Translations under genes and position numbers: made by a program
Assembly (NCBI GenBank): GCA_024277275.1
Contig: JAJRVO010000134.1
Span: 1-33,904 of the forward strand
Length of the DNA: 33,904 nucleotides
Origin: Chloroflexota bacterium
GTDB taxonomy: Bacteria > Chloroflexota > Anaerolineae > 4572-78 > J111
Direction of reading: 5' to 3'
The notes under the pieces: generated by a model
What the model was told of the DNA's origin: nothing
What the model saw: the letters and a program-made list of their open reading frames with translations, nothing else
The model's database searches: none
Shown: positions 24,369 to 31,489 of the stretch, piece after piece
Position numbering within the stretch: position 1 is the stretch's first letter
Layout: every line of letters starts with the position of its first letter

Positions 24369-24386
24369 GTTATGGCGTACCATAAC
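24369..24386. promoter_or_regulatory. Palindromic operator-like site, copy 2
   Basis: GTTATGGCGTACCATAAC, the same 18-mer as at 22586-22603 (other strand). It is 35 bp upstream of the permease start codon. Confidence 0.7.
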
Positions 24387-24421
24387 TTAAACAAAATCAA
24401 AACCAAAAGGAAATTCACTGT

Positions 24422-26068
24422 ATGACCGTAACCAACCCCAAATTATCTAACACTACCTTTGGCGTTCAATCAATTTGGACACGCAACCGCCCTATCTACC
24501 GCCCGCCTCTCTTTTTGTGGCTGGCCGCCCTTACCGTGGCCGTGCTGGCTATACTGCCTCTGGGATACCTGATTATTCGGGCAGCCGGCGCCGGTTACGA
24601 AAAAGTATGGAACATTCTGCTTAGACCCCGCACGCACGAGATTTTATTTGGCAGCGCGGGTTTGGCTTTATCCGTTACCTTACTCTCCATTGTCATCGGC
24701 GTAACGTTGGCCTGGCTGACGGTGCGCACCGATTTACCGGGCCGTAAATTTTGGGCCGTGGCTACTATATTACCCCTGGTCATTCCCTCTTACGTGGGCG
24801 CGTTTACCCTCATTTCTGCATTTGGCCCGCGCGGGCTTGTTCAGGGTTGGTTAGAGCCATTCGGCGTCGAGCGGCTGCCCTCGATTTACGGTTTCCCCGG
24901 CGCGCTGCTGGCCCTGACCCTGTTTACCTACCCTTACATCCTGCTTAGCGTTAGAGCCGCCCTGCACGGCCTGGACCCCAGTTTGGAAGAAGCGGCCCGT
25001 AGTTTGGGACGCAGTCCGTTTCAGGTTTTCCGAGAAATCACCTTGCCCCACTTACGGCCCTCTATTCTGGCCGGGGCGTTGTTGGTGGCCCTTTACACCC
25101 TCAGTGATTTTGGCGCGGTTTCAATGTTGCGTTTCGACTCCTTTACCCGGGCCATTTACATGCAGTACAGCGCCTCTTTTGACCGAAGCGTGGCCGCCGT
25201 GCTGGCTTTGTTACTGGTGGGATTAACGCTGGTTATCCTGATTTTTGAACACCGGATGCGCAGCAAAGCGCGTTACTATCGCAGCAGTTCCGGCACAGTT
25301 AGACCCGCAACCCCGGTTAAACTGGGCAAGTGGCGCTGGCCCGCTCTGGCTTTTTGTAGCTTCATCGCCCTATTGGGGCTGGTTACTCCCCTACTGGTCA
25401 TTGGTTACTGGCTGGCACGAGGCATAAGCGCCGGGGAGCCGCTTAATCTGCAACCGGCCATTGTCTTTAACTCGGTGGTTGCCTCCGGGGCAGCCGGAGT
25501 AGTGGCAATTTTTGCGGCCATCCCGGTAACGGTGCTGGCTATCCGTTTTCCGGGCTTAGTCAGTCGCGGTCTGGAAAAATGCGTCTACATTGGCTACGCC
25601 TTACCCGGTATTGTGATTGCCCTCTCGCTGGTCTTTTTTGGGGCCAATTATGCCCTCTTCCTTTATCAAACCATTTTTCTGTTGATTTTTGCCTACGTGG
25701 TTCGCTTTTTACCCCAGGCTATAGGCAGCGCCCGCGCCTCTTTACTGCAAGTCAGCCCTCGGCTGGAAGAAGCATCCCGTAATCTGGGTCGAACGCCTAT
25801 CCAAACCCTCTCTTCCATCACTGTGCCGCTGATTAGACCGGGCCTGGTGACGGGGTTGGCCCTGGTCTTTTTAACGGCGATGAAAGAGTTGCCGGCCACC
25901 CTCCTGCTGGGGCCAACCGGCTTTAGCACTATGGCCACCCGCATCTGGGACACCACCGAAGAAGCCTTTTTTGCCCAAGCTTCTGTTCCGGCCTTGCTGC
26001 TGGTGATGGTCTCGGCGGTGGCAGTCTGGTTAATCCTCTCGCAAGAAGAGAAGAGAGCGCGCCAGTGA
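24422..26068 (+). CDS. Iron(III)-type ABC transporter permease, two fused domains
   Basis: A 548-residue polytopic protein of the FbpB/FutB kind, with about 12 membrane spans and two permease domains in one chain. Each half carries an EAA loop that docks on the ATPase: E-E-A-A-R-S-L-G-R (189-197) followed by L-P-H-L-R-P, and E-E-A-S-R-N-L-G-R in the second half followed by V-P-L-I-R-P. Start ATG 24422 has AAGGAA upstream. It overlaps the ATPase gene by 4 bp (GTGA), so the two are translationally coupled. Control is probably by the segment at 24242-24388 rather than only by readthrough from the binding-protein gene. Confidence 0.93.
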   Translation: MTVTNPKLSNTTFGVQSIWTRNRPIYRPPLFLWLAALTVAVLAILPLGYLIIRAAGAGYEKVWNILLRPRTHEILFGSAGLALSVTLLSIVIGVTLAWLTVRTDLPGRKFWAVATILPLVIPSYVGAFTLISAFGPRGLVQGWLEPFGVERLPSIYGFPGALLALTLFTYPYILLSVRAALHGLDPSLEEAARSLGRSPFQVFREITLPHLRPSILAGALLVALYTLSDFGAVSMLRFDSFTRAIYMQYSASFDRSVAAVLALLLVGLTLVILIFEHRMRSKARYYRSSSGTVRPATPVKLGKWRWPALAFCSFIALLGLVTPLLVIGYWLARGISAGEPLNLQPAIVFNSVVASGAAGVVAIFAAIPVTVLAIRFPGLVSRGLEKCVYIGYALPGIVIALSLVFFGANYALFLYQTIFLLIFAYVVRFLPQAIGSARASLLQVSPRLEEASRNLGRTPIQTLSSITVPLIRPGLVTGLALVFLTAMKELPATLLLGPTGFSTMATRIWDTTEEAFFAQASVPALLLVMVSAVAVWLILSQEEKRARQ

Positions 26069-27090
26069 ACAGTATCGCTATTCGTTGTCAGCATCTTTCA
26101 AAAAAATTCAGCGGGGTTCAAGCCGTCGATGGCGTGACCCTTAACTTACATGAGGGACATTTTTTGGCTTTGCTGGGACCAAGCGGCTGCGGCAAAACCA
26201 CTACCTTGCGCTTGCTGGCCGGTTTTGAGGCCCCCGATGAGGGAGAGATAGCCATAGGCGGGCAAGTAGTCAACGGGCCGGGGGTATTTGTTCCGCCAGA
26301 GCGGCGCAGCGTGGGCATGGTCTTTCAGGAATACGCGCTTTTTCCCCACCTGAGCGTGGCCGATAACGTGGCCTACGGTATCCCCAAAGAAATTGATAAA
26401 AAGGAGCGAGTCCACGAAGCGCTAAGCCTGGTAGGATTAGCTAATGTGGCTACGCGAATGCCCTACGAGTTGTCCGGCGGGCAACAACAGCGCGTGGCTT
26501 TAGCGCGGGCTATGGCTCCTCGTCCCCAACTCATCCTGCTCGATGAGCCTTTCTCTAATCTCGACGCCGGATTACGCACCCAGGTTCGGGCCGAGGTCCG
26601 GCAGATTTTGCGGAAAGCTCATGCCACTGTTATCTTTGTCACCCACGACCAAGAAGAAGCCCTAAGCCTGGCGGATGAGGTGGCGGTGATGATGGACGGC
26701 CATATTGCCCAAACCGATACGCCCCAAAAGCTGTATCGTCACCCCATTAATAAGCAGGTCGCTACTTTTTTGGGCAACGCCAACTTTCTGCCCGGCCAAA
26801 TCAGCAACGGTCAGGTTACTTGCGAGTTGGGACGCCTGCCCACGTCAGGCATCCACACCGGCCCGGTAGAAGTGATGCTGCGCCCGGAGGATTTGCTGCT
26901 GGTTCCTGATGAGTTGGGGGCCGCTGAAATTGTTAACCGCGAGTACTTTGGGCACGACCAGTTAATCAGAGTCCGGTTGAGTTCCGGCAGCCAGTTGCAA
27001 AGCCGGCTGCTCGGCTCGGAGGGAGATTTTTATCCGGGGCAACGTGTCGGCTTAAAAGTAAGAGATAGCGTAGTCATTTACCCCGTTTAA
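26065..27090 (+). CDS. Iron(III)-type ABC transporter ATP-binding protein
   Basis: A 341-residue ATPase of the FbpC/PotA class. Walker A is G-P-S-G-C-G-K-T-T (38-46), the signature L-S-G-G-Q-Q-Q-R (136-143), Walker B L-I-L-L-D-E-P (156-162) and the switch His at 194 (V-T-H-D). A TOBE-type C-terminal domain follows (about 250-341). It starts at GTG 26065, overlapping the permease stop codon. With the permease and the LysM-binding protein it forms a complete importer; ferric iron is the likely substrate from the paired tyrosines of the binding protein and from the iron boxes, though the ATPase alone does not reveal it. Confidence 0.93.
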   Translation: MNSIAIRCQHLSKKFSGVQAVDGVTLNLHEGHFLALLGPSGCGKTTTLRLLAGFEAPDEGEIAIGGQVVNGPGVFVPPERRSVGMVFQEYALFPHLSVADNVAYGIPKEIDKKERVHEALSLVGLANVATRMPYELSGGQQQRVALARAMAPRPQLILLDEPFSNLDAGLRTQVRAEVRQILRKAHATVIFVTHDQEEALSLADEVAVMMDGHIAQTDTPQKLYRHPINKQVATFLGNANFLPGQISNGQVTCELGRLPTSGIHTGPVEVMLRPEDLLLVPDELGAAEIVNREYFGHDQLIRVRLSSGSQLQSRLLGSEGDFYPGQRVGLKVRDSVVIYPV

Positions 27091-27103
27091 ACAAGAGGGA
27101 GAT

Positions 27104-27529
27104 ATGTGGTTTAACCCAATTATAAAATGGCTGCTGCGTTCGCCGCTGCACGGTTTTGTCAGCAACAATATGATGTTGATTACCTACACCGGGCGTAAGA
27201 GCGGTAAAGAATACACCATCCCCATAAACTATCTGCGTAATGACAGCGTTTTTATCACAACCAGCTTCCGCAAACGCATATGGTGGCGAAACCTGCGCGG
27301 CGGCGCGCCGGTCACTCTGAGAGTGCAGGGTCAAACCTTACAAGCAACGGCGGAGGTCATTGAAGATGACGAGGGGGTTGCCGCCGGTTTGATGGCTTAC
27401 CTGCAACAAATCCCTCATCTGTCCAAATATTTTGGGGTGAAGCTTGATGCAGATGGTCAACCAAATTCGGCAAATGTGGCGACATCCGCCCAGGATAAGG
27501 TGATAGTGCGGAGCAAATTGGTTCAATAA
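27104..27529 (+). CDS. Deazaflavin-type (DUF385/nitroreductase-like) small oxidoreductase
   Basis: A 141-residue split-barrel protein of the F420-dependent Ddn/DUF385 family. Typical segments are L-I-T-Y-T-G-R-K-S-G-K-E-Y-T-I-P-I-N-Y near the N-terminus and W-W-R-N-L-R-G-G-A-P-V-T-L in the middle. Some relatives reduce quinones or nitro compounds with F420H2, others use other flavins; the cofactor here is not proven. GAGGGAGAT precedes ATG 27104, 13 bp after the ATPase stop codon, so it is probably transcribed with the iron importer. A role in iron reduction or redox defence is speculation. Confidence 0.8.
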   Translation: MWFNPIIKWLLRSPLHGFVSNNMMLITYTGRKSGKEYTIPINYLRNDSVFITTSFRKRIWWRNLRGGAPVTLRVQGQTLQATAEVIEDDEGVAAGLMAYLQQIPHLSKYFGVKLDADGQPNSANVATSAQDKVIVRSKLVQ

Positions 27530-27561
27530 GCAAAATGTAAAAATGAAGCGCCAAAACAAAA

Positions 27562-27592
27562 AGGGGCGGCAAATTAGCCACCCCTCAGTTTT
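27562..27592. terminator. Bidirectional terminator between convergent genes
   Basis: AGGGGCGGC pairs with GCCACCCCT (27562-27570 with 27577-27585, one G-T pair). The plus strand then reads CAGTTTTT, while the minus strand reads TTTTTGTTTT directly after the stem. It serves the importer transcript and the pentapeptide-repeat gene at 27611. Confidence 0.85.
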
Positions 27593-27610
27593 TGGTTCAG
27601 TTGTTGGCTG

Positions 27611-28789
27611 TTAATGATGTCTCTTTCCATCGGGCATTATGGCTCTTTTGAGGCTTTTTACTTCGCCTAAAGTAGAGCCGATGACGTTGGCCCCTTCAAG
27701 GTTGGCCCCGTGCATGCTGGCCCCAACTAAATCGGCCCCGCCTAAGTTAGCGCCACAAAGTTGGGTCCAGCTTAGATTGGTTTCAGTCAGATTGGATTTG
27801 CTTAAGTCAGCCAAATTTAGGTTAGCCCTGTACATTGTGGCTTGATGCAAGTTGGCTGTACCCAAGTTAGCCAAAATCAGAATTGTTTCACTCAAGTCGG
27901 CCCCAATCAGATTAGCCTGATGCAGGTTAGCCCCTTCCAAATTAGCTCCGTGAAAATCGGCTTCACTCAAATGGGCCTCATCCAGGTCACTCCGTTCCAT
28001 AACAGCTTCAGCTAGATTGGCTTTACCCAGATTAACCAAACGCAGGTTAGCCCGGCTCAGGTTAGCCACCACCAGAGAAGCGCCATGCAAATCAGATCCG
28101 CTTAAGTTAGCCCCTTCCAAATTGGCCCCGCTCAGGTCGACCTGGCGCAAGTTGACGCCGTGCAAGTCGGCATTTTTAAGATCAGCTCCGCGTAGATCGG
28201 CCCCGTGCAAGTCAATAACCGCACTGCTTTTGATGAGACCGGTCTCGTACAGAAATCTCAACAATAGCCCCTTATGCGGTCCATCCAAACCGCGTAGCAC
28301 TGTCAGTGTCCGCGCGCGAGCAATATCCCGCACTGCCGTACCCGGTTCCGAGCTGCGTAACTCTTTTTCCAGCAATAGTTCCGTCATTCGGTCCAGATAA
28401 ATCTGGACGGCAGTTTCCCGAAATCGCTCGGCTTCAATCTCGCGTTCATGCTGGGCGTACCATTGAGCAACCTTCAGATCGTTTTGGGCACGCTGCTCGC
28501 TGCTGCGTATTGATCGGTTAAGCAGCAAGGCGCCACTAACCAGGATGGTGGGAATGATGAGCAACTCTGCCCAATTCAGAAGATTCGGGTTGTCAAATCC
28601 AAAGCGAATTTGTGGATAGATTACCCGGATCAATAGAATGCCGGCTATCGAGACAAATACCAAAAACATTCCCACAATCACTGCGCGACTAAGTCTGGGA
28701 TCAATCATTTTGCCATGAGTTTGCCGGCCGCCGGCATTTTCTAAAACCCTGCTGTGCGCGCTAAAATACCTGTTTCTAATTCTGTTCAT
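27611..28789 (-). CDS. Membrane-anchored pentapeptide-repeat protein
   Basis: A 392-residue protein. Two membrane spans (about 35-56 and 72-92) are followed by a charged helical region (about 95-165, E-R-A-Q-N-D-L-K onward) and then over 30 A(D/N)LXX pentapeptides from about residue 190 to 375 (D-L-H-G-A-D-L-R-G-A-D-L type), which build a right-handed quadrilateral beta helix. Many such proteins are scaffolds of unknown function. The membrane-plus-helix layout puts the beta helix in the cytosol or outside depending on topology, which I cannot decide. The start is ATG 28789; the ribosome site is weak and M28 is an alternative. Confidence 0.88.
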   Translation of the reverse strand: MNRIRNRYFSAHSRVLENAGGRQTHGKMIDPRLSRAVIVGMFLVFVSIAGILLIRVIYPQIRFGFDNPNLLNWAELLIIPTILVSGALLLNRSIRSSEQRAQNDLKVAQWYAQHEREIEAERFRETAVQIYLDRMTELLLEKELRSSEPGTAVRDIARARTLTVLRGLDGPHKGLLLRFLYETGLIKSSAVIDLHGADLRGADLKNADLHGVNLRQVDLSGANLEGANLSGSDLHGASLVVANLSRANLRLVNLGKANLAEAVMERSDLDEAHLSEADFHGANLEGANLHQANLIGADLSETILILANLGTANLHQATMYRANLNLADLSKSNLTETNLSWTQLCGANLGGADLVGASMHGANLEGANVIGSTLGEVKSLKRAIMPDGKRHH

Positions 28790-29281
28790 TTGCAGATACC
28801 ATCCCCAAAAACAAGAAATGCCTCTAGTCCAATTGCTTCACCTTTTAAAAGAGAAGTTGCAAGGGGCATCGAGGCACCACACGATAATTACATAGCAAAA
28901 TATTATGGAACGCGGTAAAATATTAAAGTACGGTTCGTCGCTAAGATGGAAAAGGAAATTTTAAGGTACTTTATATTGTAACAGAAATAAAAGTGATTGC
29001 AACAGAGTAAAAAGTCCTACGCTTACCGTTTTTGACGAAAGACCGACGACGGGCGACGGAAAAATGTAAATATACGGCTTTTGGATTTATGTATGGCCTT
29101 TGGTAGTTAATTGGGTAGAAAAGTTGTCAGCCAAATAGTGAATCATCATGGCTACTCATAATGCAAAATGAGATTTGTCGGCGCTTGTTCACAAAAGTAT
29201 ACTTTCAGTTGATGCAACTACCAACCCTAAGTTTATAGTTTGCGCCTTACCATCCTAAAAACCTTTATTGAGGAGATAAAC
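28790..29281. other. Intergenic region without recognised gene
   Basis: A 492-bp AT-rich gap between divergent genes. It contains a loose inverted repeat ending in GCCTC/GAGGC near its left edge and a TGACGAAAGACCGACGACGG stretch at about 29034 that recalls the inner arm of the 13550-13700 palindrome. No convincing promoter or RNA gene was recognised. Confidence 0.5.
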
Positions 29282-30703
29282 ATGGACGAGAATTTCTTCA
29301 AAGCGCTTCTAAATATCAGTCTCCAAATGGCCCAAACACGTGCTCTGGCGCCCTTACTGGAGTACGCAATGCAGGCCGCACTTGAATTGGTTGGGGCCGA
29401 GTACGGGTATCTCATCTTGCGCAATCCGGACGGCAGCTTAGATTTTAGAGTTAGCCTGGATAAATATGGGCAACCCATTGAAAACCCCGAAACACAAGTG
29501 AGCAATACCATTCTTGATAAGGTTATCGCATCTAAAGAACCCCTTGTTATTTTGGACGCTCTGGATGATGTCTCTTTTGGAAGCGCGGATAGCGTTGTTG
29601 CTTTAAAGCTCCGCTCGGTGATGTGCGTTCCGTTAACAACCTATCGTCAGGTTCTGGGGGCAATTTATGTTGAAAACAGGGCCGGCGCCGACATTTTTGA
29701 AAAAAAGGACGTTAAACCTCTCACCTTCTTTGCTACCCAGGCCGCAGTTTTTATTGAAAATGCCTTTTTAAACAGCGATTTGGAAGCGCAAGTAAAGGCC
29801 CGCACCGCAGAATTGCAAGAAAGCCAGGCCAATCTGCAATCGCTTATTGAGAATACCCAGGATGACATCTGGTCCATTGACAAAGATTTTAAGATTATCA
29901 TTGCCAATATTAACTTTATACGTCACTTTGAGCGATACGGTTTTAAGATTGCGCCAGGGATGAAGCTTTCAGAAGTTGCATCTGATGAGGAGCCGGAACC
30001 AAAATGGCAATCACGTTATTCACAAGTATTTAAAGGTAAGTATATTGCCGCTGAAGATGTTTACAAACGAAATAATCAAAATCGTTATCATGATATTTCG
30101 CTGTCGCCCATCATTGACAAAGCCGGCAATATTACCGGAGCCACCGCTTTTAGCCGGGATATTACCGAGCGCAAGCAGGCGGAAAAAGTTTTAAAAACCC
30201 TCAACCAACAACTGCAAGACGAGTTGGCCCTGGCTCACAAAATTCAGCAGGGCTTACTGCCCCCACCTCAGCCCAAGTGGCCTTATCTTGACGTTGTTTG
30301 TTACAGTATGCCTGCCCGTGAAGTAGGCGGAGATTTGTACGCTTACCACGCTTTTGACCTGCCTGTAGATTATGAGGGTTTCCCAAACCTGGACCCAATA
30401 GGGAGTTATGCAATTACTGTGGGCGATGTGTCGGGTAAAGGAATGCCCGCAGCCTTACTGATGGGGGTCAGTTTAGCCTTGTTCCAGTCTGTCATTCGAC
30501 AAGAATTTTCTCCTGGCGAGCTTTTGACCTATTTGGATAATGCGCTTGTGCCGTACACTAAGGCCACGCGTCAAAATTGTGCCCTGGCTTATATAGAAAT
30601 TACCACGCCTATCCAAAATAAACCGGGTACATTACGCATTGCTAACGCCGGTTGCATCCCCCCGTATATCAAACGACAATCCGGGGAAGTTGAAGTTCAC
30701 TAG
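29282..30703 (+). CDS. GAF-PAS-SpoIIE protein phosphatase (RsbU-like), cut by in-frame TAG
   Basis: A 473-residue cytosolic signalling protein. A GAF domain (about 10-160) and a PAS domain (about 185-295, with N-I-T-G-A-T-A-F-S-R-D-I-T-E-R-K) lead into a PP2C-type SpoIIE domain from about 310: L-A-H-K-I-Q-Q-G-L-L-P, A-R-E-V-G-G-D-L-Y and G-D-V-S-G-K-G-M-P-A-A-L-L-M. Relatives dephosphorylate anti-sigma-antagonists. The frame ends at TAG 30701-30703 in the middle of the domain (G-E-V-E-V-H-stop); the rest of the domain, with its last metal ligands, continues in the same frame to 30991. GAGGAG before ATG 29282 sets the start. Without suppression of the stop the phosphatase should be inactive. 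Confidence 0.88.
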   Translation: MDENFFKALLNISLQMAQTRALAPLLEYAMQAALELVGAEYGYLILRNPDGSLDFRVSLDKYGQPIENPETQVSNTILDKVIASKEPLVILDALDDVSFGSADSVVALKLRSVMCVPLTTYRQVLGAIYVENRAGADIFEKKDVKPLTFFATQAAVFIENAFLNSDLEAQVKARTAELQESQANLQSLIENTQDDIWSIDKDFKIIIANINFIRHFERYGFKIAPGMKLSEVASDEEPEPKWQSRYSQVFKGKYIAAEDVYKRNNQNRYHDISLSPIIDKAGNITGATAFSRDITERKQAEKVLKTLNQQLQDELALAHKIQQGLLPPPQPKWPYLDVVCYSMPAREVGGDLYAYHAFDLPVDYEGFPNLDPIGSYAITVGDVSGKGMPAALLMGVSLALFQSVIRQEFSPGELLTYLDNALVPYTKATRQNCALAYIEITTPIQNKPGTLRIANAGCIPPYIKRQSGEVEVH

Positions 30704-30991
30704 ATAGGTGATTTTGCGCTGGGGCAGGGTTTGGGAGCAATGACCGGTTATCGAGAAATCGCCCTAAATGTATCAAAAGGGGACATGATTGTTATGACCA
30801 GCGATGGCGTAGTGGAGGCTATTAATGCAGCCAATGAGCTGTTTGGTTTTGAGAGATTGCAGGCGGCAATAGCCACCGGCCCAACCATCAGCGCCAGAGC
30901 AATGCTTGATCATCTAAAATCTGCCGTAGCGGCTTTTGTTGGTGAAACCGAACCCCACGATGATTTAACAATTGTGGTGGCGCAGGTGTAA
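30704..30991 (+). CDS. C-terminal part of the SpoIIE phosphatase domain, in frame behind TAG
   Basis: About 95 codons that complete the domain begun in the previous entry: F-A-L-G-Q-G-L-G, then G-D-M-I-V-M-T-S-D-G-V-V-E-A (metal-binding Asp-Gly) and the closing H-D-D-L-T-I-V-V (metal-binding Asp pair). It is in the same frame as the upstream part; only TAG 30701-30703 separates them. A separate start (TTG 30731) is possible but would yield a fragment of the fold, so an independent protein is unlikely. It is best seen as the severed end of one gene. Confidence 0.75.
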   Translation: MGDFALGQGLGAMTGYREIALNVSKGDMIVMTSDGVVEAINAANELFGFERLQAAIATGPTISARAMLDHLKSAVAAFVGETEPHDDLTIVVAQV

Positions 30992-31052
30992 AATTGCTGA
31001 TAAGTACCCCCTCCAATGCTCTGCATTGACAAGCGCTGGGGGCGCAGGTCGC

Positions 31053-31212
31053 CCAAATATGCAGGGCTGTTCAGTTCTCGCCAATCGCCGGTGATTTTAC
31101 CGCCAAGGACGCCAAGATCGCCAAGATTTTTATAAATTCTTTGCGTCCTTTGCGCTCTTGGCGGTTTAAAAATTATGCCACGCCTTAGAACTGAACAACC
31201 CTGCCCAAATAT
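31053..31212. mobile_element. MITE-like element with terminal inverted repeats and 8-bp target duplication
   Basis: Terminal repeats 31061-31078 and 31187-31204 pair at 17 of 18 positions (GCAGGG-YTGTTCAGTTCT). The octamer CCAAATAT lies directly outside each end (31053-31060 and 31205-31212), a hallmark of transposition. The 144-bp body encodes nothing; it holds a second inverted repeat of ACCGCCAAG words. ISAs1-like families make duplications of this size, but the parent transposase is not in the window, so the family is a guess. Confidence 0.7.
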
Positions 31213-31280
31213 GCCTTACCACGCTGGAACGTGGTAACAACTTGAAGCCCAAAATTCTTTACAAATGAGACAAAATTTTC

Positions 31281-31357
31281 AACGCAAAGTTGCAAAGGGT
31301 CAAAGACACAAAGTTAAAAATTATCTTTGCATTCTTGTTCCTTGGCGTCTTTGCGTT
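31281..31357. repeat. Inverted repeat AACGCAAAG/CTTTGCGTT
   Basis: Nine-base arms at 31281-31289 and 31349-31357 enclose further CAAAG and CTTTG words. It resembles the inner part of the neighbouring MITE-like element. A short open frame across it (31290-31502) is not credited as a gene. Nothing else is seen in 31213-31406. Confidence 0.55.
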
Positions 31358-31406
31358 ACAACTTGTCGGTTTGAGACGAAGCTTCGCCGGACGATTACAA
31401 AATAAC

Positions 31407-31436
31407 AACGGGGACGCCCATTTAAGCGTCCCCGTT
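31407..31436 (-). terminator. Terminator of the LysM lipoprotein gene
   Basis: An 11-bp perfect stem (AACGGGGACGC, 31407-31417 with 31426-31436) with an 8-nt loop, followed on the minus strand by GTTATTTTGT. It lies 54 nt after the stop codon. Confidence 0.8.
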
Positions 31437-31489
31437 AAATTTATTGCATATTTTTACCAAACTCACACCCCACATTGTGGAGTATTGCA

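Larger units (their letters stand above)
24242..24388 (+). promoter_or_regulatory. 147-bp iron control segment, copy 2 (permease promoter)
   Basis: Colinear with the reverse complement of 22584-22730. Elements are TTTTAACC-N2-GGTTAAAA (24242-24259), TGACA-N2-TGTCA (24289-24300), TAAGG-N4-CCTTA (24338-24351) and GTTATGG-N4-CCATAAC (24369-24386). It ends 33 bp before the permease ATG. Conservation is highest in the palindromes and lower between them, as expected for binding sites. Confidence 0.85.

Noticed and set aside
27611-28210. Possible repeat array from the regular spacing of similar 15-bp words
   Set aside because: The periodicity is explained by pentapeptide-repeat codons of the minus-strand gene.
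29282-30991. Stop-codon reassignment as an explanation for TAG 30701-30703 and TAA 17657-17659
   Set aside because: Two different stop codons are involved, and several intact genes here end at TAA or TAG with unrelated sequence beyond, so the standard bacterial code fits; errors, recent mutation or local readthrough are more likely.
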